A stretch of DNA of 64,000 bases from Solirubrobacter deserti (GTDB taxonomy: Bacteria > Actinomycetota > Thermoleophilia > Solirubrobacterales > Solirubrobacteraceae), in assembly GCF_027587175.1 (NCBI RefSeq), contig NZ_JAPCID010000005.1, positions 1-64,000 of the forward strand, given 5' to 3'. The translations under genes and the position numbers were made by a program. The notes below the pieces were generated by a model. It worked only from the letters and a program-made list of their open reading frames with translations. It was not told where the DNA came from and made no database searches. Shown here piece by piece: positions 9,539 to 16,749 of this stretch. Within the stretch, counting starts at the first letter, position 1. Each line of letters begins with the position of its first letter.

Positions 9539-9600
9539 ATTCGTCGGCGTCTGGACGAACGTCGAGTTGCGTCCGGACCTTGTGGTCCCATTATCTGGCT

Positions 9601-9966
9601 ATGACGCAGCACCGAATCCTCGTCGTCGATGACCGGCCGGACCTCGCGGTCACCCTCCGAATGCTCCTGGAGCGCGCGGGGCACGAGGTGCTCACGGCCG
9701 AGAACGGCCGCCAGGGGCTGCGGACGTTCTTCGAGGCGCGGCCCGACCTCGTCGTGCTCGACGTGATGATGCCCGAGCTCGACGGCTGGCAGACGCTGGA
9801 GCGCCTGCGTGATCTCAGCGACGTGCCCGTGCTCATGTTCAGTGGGACCAAGCCGGCGCCCGAGCAGCTCGAGCGGCTGCGCCCGGGGCGCGACGCGTTC
9901 CGCTCCAAGCCGTTCTTCGGCCAGGACCTCGTCGGCGTGGTCGGCGAGTTGCTCGAAGCCGCCTAA
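9601..9966 (+). CDS. single-domain response regulator (CheY-like)
   Basis: A 121-aa receiver domain with no output domain. The acidic pocket is in ILVVDDRPD, the phospho-acceptor Asp is in LVVLDVMMPELDG (about residue 53), the switch residue is in VLMFSGTK (Ser/Thr), and the conserved Lys is in RSKPFF (about 101). Such proteins accept phosphate from a histidine kinase and act by binding a partner. No kinase is nearby, so the partner is unknown. ATG at 9601 gives the expected receiver start. Its 3' end overlaps the convergent TetR gene by 4 bases. Confidence 0.85.
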   Translation: MTQHRILVVDDRPDLAVTLRMLLERAGHEVLTAENGRQGLRTFFEARPDLVVLDVMMPELDGWQTLERLRDLSDVPVLMFSGTKPAPEQLERLRPGRDAFRSKPFFGQDLVGVVGELLEAA

Positions 9967-10529
9967 GCGGCGGCGACGAGCGTCTCGAAACGGCCGACGG
10001 CCTCGCGGATCACGTCCGCCAGCGGCCGCTCTTCGCCGGCGTCCAGCCATCGCTCCCACGCGACCCGGAACACCGCGATCCCGGTCTCGGCGGCGAGGCT
10101 CGCCTCGGGCTCGGGGACGCCGCGGCGCCGGAGTGCGGCGCCGAGCGCCGCGCTCAGCGTCGCCAGCTTGATCAGCTCGCGCTCCTGCAGCTCGGGGGTC
10201 GCCGTGATCAGCGCCTGGCGCCGCCGCGAGTGGGGCTGATCCTGGCCAAGCGGCTCGGCCGTGGCCTCGAGCGCGGCGATCACGGCCCGCATCGGCGGCG
10301 CGTCCGCGGGGACCGCCTCCGCGGCCGCGACCATCAGCTCCTCGAGCTGCAGCGAGCCGCCGAACAGCACCTCGCGCTTGTCGGCGAAGTGGCGGAAGAA
10401 CGTGCGCGCGGTCAGCCCGGCGCGCTCGGCGATGTCCGCGACCGTCGTCTGCTCGTAGCCGCGCTCGGCGTACAGGTCCATCGCGGCGTCCCGGAGCCGT
10501 CCGCGGGCGTTCGGCTCCCAGCGGGCCAT
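9963..10529 (-). CDS. TetR-family transcriptional repressor
   Basis: A 188-aa TetR regulator. The helix-turn-helix spans about residues 20-50 (ERGYEQTTVADIAERAGLTA then RTFFRHFADK), and the C-terminal ligand domain is helical and divergent. The start at 10529 (MARWEPNARG) fits family length. It is divergent from an SDR gene across 79 bases containing two copies of a 19-bp near-palindrome (10545-10563 and 10577-10595). It therefore probably represses itself and the SDR. The inducing ligand is unknown and may be the SDR substrate. Confidence 0.85.
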   Translation of the reverse strand: MARWEPNARGRLRDAAMDLYAERGYEQTTVADIAERAGLTARTFFRHFADKREVLFGGSLQLEELMVAAAEAVPADAPPMRAVIAALEATAEPLGQDQPHSRRRQALITATPELQERELIKLATLSAALGAALRRRGVPEPEASLAAETGIAVFRVAWERWLDAGEERPLADVIREAVGRFETLVAAA

Positions 10530-10542
10530 GCATGGGAGTGTA

Positions 10543-10564
10543 GTGATGACACAGCGTGACATCG
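10543..10564. promoter_or_regulatory. TetR operator, copy 1
   Basis: Contains GATGACAC-AGC-GTGACATC at 10545-10563, an imperfect palindrome (7 of 8 arm positions pair). The same arms recur 32 bp to the right. It lies between the divergent tetR and SDR genes, close to the tetR start, where binding would block its own promoter. Confidence 0.6.
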
Positions 10565-10574
10565 CCGTGCTACG

Positions 10575-10596
10575 GTGATGACACGCTGTGACATCG
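10575..10596. promoter_or_regulatory. TetR operator, copy 2
   Basis: Contains GATGACAC-GCT-GTGACATC at 10577-10595. The arms are identical to copy 1 and the central triplet is its reverse complement. The 32-bp spacing is about three helical turns, so two dimers would sit on the same DNA face. The site abuts the AGGAGG ribosome site of the SDR gene. Confidence 0.6.
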
Positions 10597-10608
10597 AAGG
10601 AGGAAGAC

Positions 10609-11514
10609 ATGCGGTTCTTCGTCACCGGAGCGTCGGGCTGGATCGGCTCGGCCGTCGTCCCGGAGCTGCTGCAAGCCGGGCACGAGGTGGTGGGGCTGGC
10701 GCGCTCGGACGCGTCGGCGGAGCGGATCGCGGCGCTCGGCGCGGCCGTGCGCCGGGGTGGGCTGGACGACCTCGACGGCCTGGCCGCGGGCGCGGCCGAG
10801 TCCGACGGCGTCGTGCACCTCGGCTACAACCACGACTTCTCGCGCATGGCCGAGGCGGCGCAGACCGACCTCGCGGCGGTCACCGCGATGGGCGCGGCGC
10901 TGGAGGGCAGCGACCGGCCGCTGCTGATCGCGTCGGGCACGCTCGGGCTCGCCCCGGGCCGGGTCGCGACCGAGGCCGACGACGCCGACCCGGCCTCACA
11001 CCCGCGGATCGCGACCGCGCAGGCGGCGCTGGCGATGGCCGAGCGCGGTGTGCGCTCGATCGTGGTGCGCTTCGCGCCGACCGTCCACGGCTCCGGCGAC
11101 CCGGGCTTCGTCTCCGTCCTGGTCAAGACCGCGCTGGAGAGCGGGGTCTCCGGCTACGTCGGCGACGGCTCCAACCGCTGGCCCGCCGTGCACCGGCTCG
11201 ACGCGGCGCGGCTCGTGCGGCTGGCGATGGAGGGCGCGCCGGCCGGCTCGGTCCTGCACGCGACGGCGGAGGACGGCGTGCCGGCGATCCAGATCGCCGA
11301 GGCGATCGGGCGCGCGCTCGGCCTCGAGACGGCGTCGGTGGCGCCGGAGCACTTCGACTGGCTGGGGCAGTTCTTCGCCGCCGACATCCCCGCGTCCAGT
11401 GCGCTGACGCGCGAGCGGCTGGCGTGGGAGCCGGCCGGACCGGGCCTGATCGAGGAGCTCGAAGCGGGTGTCTACAGCCCGCCGGAGACGCGCAGGATCG
11501 CGCCGGTCGTGTAG
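10609..11514 (+). CDS. NAD(P)-dependent SDR oxidoreductase (extended/atypical)
   Basis: A 301-aa extended-type SDR. The nucleotide-binding motif is FFVTGASGWIGSAVV at the N-terminus. The segments VVHLGYNHDFSRMA, LLIASGTLGLAPGR and VVRFAPTVHG match the class annotated as NAD-dependent epimerase/dehydratase or 3-beta-HSD-like. A clear YxxxK is not visible; the position holds RIATAQAALAMAE, so this is an atypical member. The ATG at 10609 follows a strong AGGAGG site. It is transcribed away from the TetR gene through the two operators and is probably induced when TetR binds its ligand. The substrate is unknown; detoxification of a small carbonyl compound is a reasonable guess only. Confidence 0.8.
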   Translation: MRFFVTGASGWIGSAVVPELLQAGHEVVGLARSDASAERIAALGAAVRRGGLDDLDGLAAGAAESDGVVHLGYNHDFSRMAEAAQTDLAAVTAMGAALEGSDRPLLIASGTLGLAPGRVATEADDADPASHPRIATAQAALAMAERGVRSIVVRFAPTVHGSGDPGFVSVLVKTALESGVSGYVGDGSNRWPAVHRLDAARLVRLAMEGAPAGSVLHATAEDGVPAIQIAEAIGRALGLETASVAPEHFDWLGQFFAADIPASSALTRERLAWEPAGPGLIEELEAGVYSPPETRRIAPVV

Positions 11515-12206
11515 CTCGCGTCGGGGCTGAGCAGCCACGCGACCGCGCCGGCGATCTCCTCTGGCTCGCCGGCGCGGCCCAGCGGCGCCTTCGCCGCGAT
11601 CCTGTTCGGCCGGTCAGGGTCGGCGTGGATCTCGGTCCAGATCGTGCCGGGCGCGACGCAGTTGACGCGGATGCCGTCCGGCCCGAGCTCCTTCGCCAGC
11701 CCGATCGTGATCGTGTCCACGGCGGCCTTGGAGGCGGCGTAGTGGACGTACTCGCCCGGGCTGCCGAGGGTGGCCGCGCCGGAGGAGAGGTTCACGATCG
11801 CGCCGCCGCGGCCCTGCATGTCGCGGATCGCGCGGCGCGCGCACAGCAGGACGCCGACGACGTTGACGGCGAAGACGCGCTCGACCGCCGCGACGTCCTC
11901 GAGGTCCGCCAGCCGGCCGACCGGCCCGACGATGCCCGCGTTGTTGACCAGCCCGGTGATCGGGCCGAGCTCGGCCGCGGCGTCGAACAGGCGCTCCACG
12001 TCGTCCGGGTCGGCGGTGTCCATCTCGACGGTGAGCGCGCGGGCGCCGGCCGCTTCGACGGCTTCCCTGACCTGCTGCGCACGTGCGGCGTTGGAGCGGT
12101 ACCCGATGACGACGTCATGGCCCTCGCTCGCAAGCCGCGTGCAGATGGCGGCGCCGATGCCGCGTCCGCCGCCGGTGACGACCGTGATGTTGCGCGTAAC
12201 CCCCAT
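11472..12206 (-). CDS. classical SDR oxidoreductase (FabG-like)
   Basis: A 244-aa classical short-chain dehydrogenase. Motifs in order are TGGGRGIG (cofactor binding), LVNNAGIVG, IVNLSSGAAT (catalytic Ser) and YAASK (catalytic Tyr and Lys), with a C-terminal SGGL end as in 3-oxoacyl reductase-like SDRs. Arg at YRSNAAR after the second strand suggests NADPH preference. ATG at 12206 is chosen out of three nearby in-frame ATGs because it directly precedes the first strand. Its 3' end overlaps the convergent SDR gene by 43 bases, so the two mRNAs would be complementary there. The substrate is unknown. Confidence 0.82.
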   Translation of the reverse strand: MGVTRNITVVTGGGRGIGAAICTRLASEGHDVVIGYRSNAARAQQVREAVEAAGARALTVEMDTADPDDVERLFDAAAELGPITGLVNNAGIVGPVGRLADLEDVAAVERVFAVNVVGVLLCARRAIRDMQGRGGAIVNLSSGAATLGSPGEYVHYAASKAAVDTITIGLAKELGPDGIRVNCVAPGTIWTEIHADPDRPNRIAAKAPLGRAGEPEEIAGAVAWLLSPDASYTTGAILRVSGGL

Positions 12207-12266
12207 AGCGGCCATCATCACGCACGCCCGCCGCCGCGACCTGATTCGAACGGGTACAAGGCGCGG

Positions 12267-12551
12267 ATGACCCGCGCCCTCGCCGTGCTCACCGCGCTCG
12301 TGTTGGGCCTCGCCGCGCTGGCCGTGGCGTTCGTCGGCGTGTTCGTCGCCGCGGACGCCGCCGACCCGGCGAGCGAGCCGCAGCCCGCGGCCGTCGGGTT
12401 CGGCTTCGCGCTCGTCGAGGGCGTGCTGCTCGGGGCGGTGCTGGCGCTCGTGGTCTACGCCGTCGCCGGGCGATTCGCGGCCTGGGGATGGCTGGTCGCC
12501 GCGCCCGTGGCGGTCGCGCTGGGGCTCGCCGGGCTGCTCACGCTCGCGTGA
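12267..12551 (+). CDS. small three-helix membrane protein
   Basis: A 94-aa protein of unknown function, almost entirely hydrophobic. Helices lie at about 5-28 (preceding an acidic AADAADPASEP loop), 44-66 and 70-93. The same reading frame stays open after its TGA stop and encodes a diverged copy of its second and third helices (see next entry). ATG at 12267; no clear operon partner. Confidence 0.55.
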   Translation: MTRALAVLTALVLGLAALAVAFVGVFVAADAADPASEPQPAAVGFGFALVEGVLLGAVLALVVYAVAGRFAAWGWLVAAPVAVALGLAGLLTLA

Positions 12552-12803
12552 AACCTGCCCGGAACCTGCACAGCGTCTGCGCAGCGGGTCGCGGGAACGC
12601 TGCTGGCCGTCGCGCTCGCCTCGACGGCCTACGCGGCGATCGGGCGCTGGCTGCGTTGGCGGTGGCTGGCCGTGATCCCGGTCGCCGGCGTCCTCGTCAT
12701 GGGCGGGCTGCTGGGCGCCGCGCTGCTGGACGCGACGCCCCCGCGCGACGGATTCAGCTGGAGCAGCCCACCGCCGTCACCTTCGACCAGTCCCCCGCGC
12801 TGA
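12552..12803 (+). pseudogene. start-less remnant similar to the C-terminal half of the preceding membrane protein
   Basis: In frame with the preceding gene, separated only by its TGA, lies an open stretch encoding GTLLAVALASTAYAAIGRWL then RWRWLAVIPVAGVLVMGGLL. It aligns with GVLLGAVLALVVYAVAGRFA and AWGWLVAAPVAVALGLAGLL of the preceding protein. There is no ATG/GTG/TTG start at its head, so it looks like a decayed tandem duplicate or a second half lost to a stop mutation. Its last 50 bases run antisense over the 3' end of the DUF1963 gene. Read-through of the TGA is a less likely alternative. Confidence 0.4.
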
Positions 12804-14502
12804 GCGCGGCGGGCGGGATCCGGAACTGGATCGAGCCGCCGTCGCCGTACATGAAGTTGAGCTCGTCGTCATCGTCGAGGTGCAGGAGCAGGACGGTGCC
12901 CGCCGGCTCGGGCGGGTCGCTCTGGATGCCCGTGTAGAGCCCGCCGAACCAGTGCCAGCCCTCCGGCCACTGGTCGATCATGCGGTCGCACAGCTCCGAG
13001 TACGCCTCGTCCTGGGCGTCGTCGAGGCCGAGCTCCTCACGGGCCGTGTACCAGCTCGGCAGCTGCAGCAGCGGCCGGAACGCGAGCGCGCGCGACCCGA
13101 TGCACGGACCGTCGGCCACGACCGGCTCCGCGCACGCGAACACGCGGATCGTCGTGCCCGGGCGATTGTGGTCCATCCACTCGAACCGGTCGAGGTCGGC
13201 GAAGAACAGCAGCCAGCCCGTCCCGCGGCCGGCCTCGGTGAGGTCGATCGCGGCCAGGAACGTGTGCCCGTCCGGCCACGCCTCACCGGGCGGGAGCAGC
13301 GCGGGCGCGCCGAAGTGCGAACGCCCGTCGCCCGGCACGAGCGCGAGCCCTTCCTCGGCCACGTCGTACGCCAGCTGCGCGTCCAGCCCGCTCGCGTCGA
13401 GCAGCGCGGCCAGCGCGTCCCGGTCCGTCATCGCCGCCTGCACCGGCTCGACCGAAACCGGGCCGCCGAGCGCGCGCCGGAACGCGTCGACGTCGGCGCC
13501 GCCCGTGTGACCGCTGAGGGCGTCGGCACCGTGGCTCGCGTCGACCACGGCGAGCCGGCCCGCGCCCGGCTCCAGCCGCTTCGCGAGCCGCAGCTGCACC
13601 TCGGCCAGCATGTCCCACGCCTCCGGGTGCTGGACCGACAGCAGCGCGCACGCGCGCAGCGCGTCGGTGTCGAGCCGGTCCTTGACGGACAGCTCCGCGA
13701 CCAGCCCGCGCTCGACGCCCTGCCACAGGTTGCGTGCGGCGGTGTCGCCACGCTGCGCACGCCACGCCGCACCCGCGAGGTACGCGGTCGGCGGCAGCGC
13801 CGGACCGCGGACAGGCGTTACGACGTGCAGCAGGAACGGGTCCTCGATCGCGCTCTCGGCGGCGGCGTCGCGGAACGCCCGGTCGAGCGCCTCCGTGAGC
13901 GGCTCGACGAGCGCGCGCGCCGCGTCAAGCCCCGGCCACACGAGCGGCCCCGTCGCCGTCCAGTGGACCTCGACCGGGAACAGGCGGGCCGCCGCCGTCA
14001 GCCCGGCCTCGAAATCCCCCTCGGCGTTCGCGTGGACCCGGCGCACCTGCTGCACCGTGCCGTCGCGTCCGGTGAACGCCCGCCGCGCGACGTCGGTCCC
14101 GCCACCCTCCCAGCGCACCGCCTCGTCCGCGCGCACCGCCACGTCGCCGTCCCAGGTGATGCGCTGCACGCTCTCGCGGCGCCCGGACAGGTCGACGCTC
14201 ACGATCGCGTCACGGCGGATCAGCTGCACCCGCGGGCCGAGCGGGAGCTGCGCGCGCTCGAGTACGGACCCGTCGGCTCGCCACTCCCAGGCGAACGAGG
14301 AGCTGCCCGAGGTCGCCGCCACGGGCCGGCCTTGCGCGTCGAACCCGATCTCGCCCGGGTCGGCGGGGACCATGTCGTGCGCGACGATCGGCAACGGCAG
14401 CAGCGCGGGATCGAACGGCCGCGTCGTGGCCACGGGTAACGGCGCGCCCGGCTCAGCGGCGTACTGCCGTCGGACCTCCTCCAGGTCCTGGTCCCAGCTC
14501 AT
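12754..14502 (-). CDS. DUF1963 (YwqG-like) domain protein with unknown N-terminal region
   Basis: A 582-aa soluble protein. Residues about 370-580 look like a DUF1963/YwqG domain: FGAPALLPPGEAWPDG, FLAAIDLTEAGRGTGWLLFF, an HNRPGTTIRVF strand, HWFGGLYTGIQSDP and an acidic LHLDDDDELNFMYGDGG loop. The first 360 residues include a beta-rich part (WEWRADGSVLERAQL, LIRRDAIVSV) and a helical part with no domain I can name. There is no signal peptide, so it is likely cytoplasmic. Its start (ATG, 14502) overlaps the 3' end of the zinc-ribbon gene by 50 bases in another frame. It may therefore be co-transcribed with the Paa-like operon, without obvious functional connection. Confidence 0.7.
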   Translation of the reverse strand: MSWDQDLEEVRRQYAAEPGAPLPVATTRPFDPALLPLPIVAHDMVPADPGEIGFDAQGRPVAATSGSSSFAWEWRADGSVLERAQLPLGPRVQLIRRDAIVSVDLSGRRESVQRITWDGDVAVRADEAVRWEGGGTDVARRAFTGRDGTVQQVRRVHANAEGDFEAGLTAAARLFPVEVHWTATGPLVWPGLDAARALVEPLTEALDRAFRDAAAESAIEDPFLLHVVTPVRGPALPPTAYLAGAAWRAQRGDTAARNLWQGVERGLVAELSVKDRLDTDALRACALLSVQHPEAWDMLAEVQLRLAKRLEPGAGRLAVVDASHGADALSGHTGGADVDAFRRALGGPVSVEPVQAAMTDRDALAALLDASGLDAQLAYDVAEEGLALVPGDGRSHFGAPALLPPGEAWPDGHTFLAAIDLTEAGRGTGWLLFFADLDRFEWMDHNRPGTTIRVFACAEPVVADGPCIGSRALAFRPLLQLPSWYTAREELGLDDAQDEAYSELCDRMIDQWPEGWHWFGGLYTGIQSDPPEPAGTVLLLHLDDDDELNFMYGDGGSIQFRIPPAALSAGDWSKVTAVGCSS

Positions 14503-14632
14503 CGTCGTAGTCCTCCCTGACCGCCTCGAAGTAGGAGGCGCAAGTTCTACACCGCCACTGGGCCGTGATGATCTGCCCGCCCCACTGGGCGACGCGTTCG
14601 ACGTCGGCCGAGTCGCAGAACGGGCAGGTCAC
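14453..14632 (-). CDS. PaaD C-terminal-type zinc ribbon as a separate 59-aa protein
   Basis: A 59-aa protein with Cys3-x2-Cys6 and Cys28-x2-Cys31, the pattern of the zinc beta-ribbon that normally forms the C-terminal part of PaaD. Here it stands alone; the MIP18-like N-terminal part of PaaD is encoded separately at 15467-15778. The GTG start at 14632 overlaps the stop of the paaC-like gene by 4 nt (GTGA), so the frame is certainly used if paaC is. An acidic, glycine-rich tail (EDYDDELGPGPGGGP) follows. In known systems PaaD helps assemble the metal centres of the epoxidase. An upstream in-frame GTG at 14641 is possible. Confidence 0.72.
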   Translation of the reverse strand: MTCPFCDSADVERVAQWGGQIITAQWRCRTCASYFEAVREDYDDELGPGPGGGPTAVRR

Positions 14633-15294
14633 GCTTGCCACCGGCGGCGGTCGGCGTCCCAGCCTTCCCAGGTCAGCTCGGGCAGCTCGATGGCCACGCC
14701 CTCGGCGGCCAGCAGGTCGACCAGCCACGCACGCACCAGCTCGCGCTGCGCGGGGCCGTCGCGCGTGACCTCGCCGGTCTGCAGCGCGGCCGTGAGCTCG
14801 GCGTCGTCGTCCGGGCCGAGCCAGCGCCCGGCGTGCTCCCACGTCTCCCGCAGCCGTGCGACGAACGCGTCCCGGTCCTCGCCGCGGCACAGGCGTCGTG
14901 CCCACGCCTCGCCGTGCGCGCGGTGTGAGCCCTCCTCCTGCAGGATCTTGCGGGCGCGCGCGGCCATCGGCTCCAGCGAGGAGTCCACGCACGAGGCGAC
15001 GAACGTCGTCAGCACGCCGTCCACGAGCAGGTTCGCGGCGATGAACGCGTTCCAGTCGGGCAGCTCGTCGTCGAGCAGCGCGAGCCGCTTGTCGCCCCCG
15101 AAGCCGTCCTCGTTGGCGTCCACGCCCAACCCCTTCAGCACGGGGTACGTCGAGCGCGAGTGGCCGAGCTCGTCCTGCGCCATCGCGGCCGCCGCGACCG
15201 CGCTCTCGAGCGTCGGGGCGCTCACCGCCCACTCCGCGTAGCGCCGGCCCAGCGCCGCCTTGTTGTCGGCCAGCGAGGCCACCAGCGTCTTCAT
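14629..15294 (-). CDS. PaaC-like ferritin-fold subunit of an aryl-CoA epoxidase
   Basis: A 221-aa helical protein aligning with PaaC: LADNKAALGRRYAEWAV near the N-terminus, then a hydrophobic helix pair and LEPMAARARKILQEEGSHRAH. Textbook PaaC subunits lack iron ligands, but here both ExxH motifs are present: Glu42-x2-His45 (DELGH) and Glu121-x2-His124 (EEGSH). Iron binding in this subunit is therefore possible. ATG at 15294 overlaps the paaB stop by 4 nt. PaaA and PaaC normally form the epoxidase core that oxygenates phenylacetyl-CoA. A ferritin-like protein of another function is less likely given the operon. Confidence 0.75.
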   Translation of the reverse strand: MKTLVASLADNKAALGRRYAEWAVSAPTLESAVAAAAMAQDELGHSRSTYPVLKGLGVDANEDGFGGDKRLALLDDELPDWNAFIAANLLVDGVLTTFVASCVDSSLEPMAARARKILQEEGSHRAHGEAWARRLCRGEDRDAFVARLRETWEHAGRWLGPDDDAELTAALQTGEVTRDGPAQRELVRAWLVDLLAAEGVAIELPELTWEGWDADRRRWQA

Positions 15295-15470
15295 GGCTTG
15301 ATCGCCTCCCGGATCGCCTCGCGCGGCACGATGATCATGTGGATCCACGGCTGCTCGTCGTAGATCGAGCGCGCCGACACGAGCGCGAGGTCCTCGTCGG
15401 ACTCGGTCACGGTCCCCACGTGGTGCAGCGGGTCCTCGTAGGCCTTGCGGGCGAAGACCTCCCAGATCAC
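15291..15470 (-). CDS. short PaaB-like protein
   Basis: A 59-aa protein beginning MIWEVFARKAYEDPLHHVG and continuing TESDEDLALVSARSIYDEQ. It matches the first two thirds of PaaB, including the WEVF.R..... HVG and A...AR..Y elements. E. coli PaaB is about 95 aa, so this is a short form. The GTG at 15470 overlaps the upstream stop by 4 nt (GTGA) and its own stop overlaps the paaC ATG, so it is translationally locked into the operon. PaaB is thought to bridge the PaaAC core in the larger complex. Start and length are set by the overlaps. Confidence 0.75.
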   Translation of the reverse strand: MIWEVFARKAYEDPLHHVGTVTESDEDLALVSARSIYDEQPWIHMIIVPREAIREAIKP

Positions 15471-15778
15471 GCGACGATCCCCAGCTCGCGCATGCGCCCG
15501 CGGGCCTCCTCGCGGATCATCTTGCGCGTCCACACCGGGTTCCAGACGACCTCGATGTCGACTCGCTCCACGTCCGGCTCCCGCAGCAGGCGCTCGCGGA
15601 TGTCGTCCTGGATGAAGTCCATCGCGGGGCAGCCCATCGCGGTGAACGTGAGCTTGAGGTCCACGACGCCGGCGTCATAGGAGATCGCCACGATCAGGCC
15701 CATGTGCACGACCGAGATCGGGATCTCCGGATCCTCGACCTCCGTCAGTGCCTCCCACAGCCGGGCCTCGACCGTCAT
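15467..15778 (-). CDS. PaaD N-terminal-type MIP18/DUF59 protein
   Basis: A 103-aa MIP18 (DUF59) protein. The family signature DPEIPISVVHMGLI is at residues 16-29, and the likely metal-binding cysteine is Cys50 in FTAMGCPAMDF. It corresponds to the N-terminal domain of PaaD but lacks the zinc ribbon, which is encoded two genes further on. ATG at 15778 overlaps the paaA stop (ATGA). The role is likely iron-centre assembly for the PaaA/C-like oxygenase. General SufT-like Fe-S maturation is the alternative, but the position between paaA and paaB favours the first. Confidence 0.8.
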   Translation of the reverse strand: MTVEARLWEALTEVEDPEIPISVVHMGLIVAISYDAGVVDLKLTFTAMGCPAMDFIQDDIRERLLREPDVERVDIEVVWNPVWTRKMIREEARGRMRELGIVA

Positions 15779-16719
15779 CCCCGGTAGCCCTTCTGCAGCC
15801 TGGCGACGTACGTCTCGTTCATCGGCCCGCGCGCCTTCCAGCGCACGAGCACGTCGTCCCAGGAGATCTCCGTGCCGCCCCAGGCCTTCTTCTCGGAGTC
15901 GAACTGCTGCGGGAACGGGCAGTCGATGACGTAGCGCTGCGTCTGTTCGTCGAAGTGGGCCGGGACGTGCAGCCCGACCTCCTCCACGAACGGCACGACG
16001 TGCCCCATCCAGTCCTGACGCAGCTCGTCGTTGGACTTGCCCTTGAAGCCGTACTCGAGCTGGATGCCGTGCTTCTTGCGCTCGTCCGGCAGCCCGAACC
16101 ACTCGAGCGTGAGGATGAACATCCAGTCCAGCGACGCCTGCAGCTTGACCTTGTGGTCCGGGTCGGCGGCGAACTTCTTCACCCACGTCCGCCCGTGGCG
16201 CAGGTGGAACGTCTCCTCCTTGTCCACCTTGGCCAGCGCGCGCTTCCACGGCCCGAACGTGGAGGACTGGTGCACGTCGCTCAACAACACGAACCCGGCC
16301 TGGTCGTACAGCGCGTTGGCCAGCACGAGCTCGTACCAGGAGTCCAGCGGGACGTCGAACGCGTACGGGTACTTGAAGGCGTTCGGCTCGCGCTCGTAGA
16401 TCAGCGCCGGCATGTCCACGCCGAGGTCGCCGAGCAGGCGGTAGCCGATGTGCGCGTGCGCGAGCTCGTCCTGGATGATCGAGACCGCCGAGCCGAAGTT
16501 GTTCAGCGCGGGCGCGTGCGCGGCCGCGCGCAGGTAGGCCGGGGCGGACACGAGCTCGGTGTCGGCCGACACGGTGAGGATCCGGCGGATGCCCTTCAGG
16601 TACTCGGGCGACATGTGCTGCAGCCCTTCGACCAGCTTGCCGGCGGCGAGATGCGCGCGCACCTCGTCCTCGGTTCGTGGCGCCAGCTCCTCCACGGCTC
16701 CTCCAACGTGAGACATCAT
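15775..16719 (-). CDS. PaaA-like catalytic subunit of an aryl-CoA oxygenase
   Basis: A 314-aa ferritin-fold oxygenase subunit. Two diiron motifs are visible: Glu85-x2-His88 in IIQDELAHAH and Glu169-x2-His172 in KEETFHLRHG. PaaA-type proteins use this centre with O2 to epoxidise the ring of phenylacetyl-CoA. The sequence is distant from E. coli PaaA (different N-terminus, WFGLPDERKKHG insert), so another aryl-CoA substrate is possible. I chose the ATG at 16719 (16716 is equivalent) and not the TTG at 16761, because the bases between form a -35/-10 promoter. First gene of the paaA-D(N)-B-C-D(C) operon; no PaaE reductase gene is in the window. Confidence 0.8.
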   Translation of the reverse strand: MMSHVGGAVEELAPRTEDEVRAHLAAGKLVEGLQHMSPEYLKGIRRILTVSADTELVSAPAYLRAAAHAPALNNFGSAVSIIQDELAHAHIGYRLLGDLGVDMPALIYEREPNAFKYPYAFDVPLDSWYELVLANALYDQAGFVLLSDVHQSSTFGPWKRALAKVDKEETFHLRHGRTWVKKFAADPDHKVKLQASLDWMFILTLEWFGLPDERKKHGIQLEYGFKGKSNDELRQDWMGHVVPFVEEVGLHVPAHFDEQTQRYVIDCPFPQQFDSEKKAWGGTEISWDDVLVRWKARGPMNETYVARLQKGYRG

Positions 16720-16720
16720 G

Positions 16721-16749
16721 TTGACGGGCGAGAGCGTATCGTCTAACTT
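16721..16749 (+). promoter_or_regulatory. promoter for the aldehyde dehydrogenase gene
   Basis: TTGACG at 16721-16726, a 17-nt spacer, and TAACTT at 16744-16749 (actinobacterial TANNNT -10). The start ATG follows 11 bases after the -10, so the transcript would be leaderless or nearly so. The element overlaps the opposite promoter completely. Confidence 0.5.

Noticed and set aside
12880-14439. Long plus-strand frame opposite the DUF1963 gene
   Set aside because: Arg-rich shadow frame without domains; the minus-strand protein has recognisable motifs.
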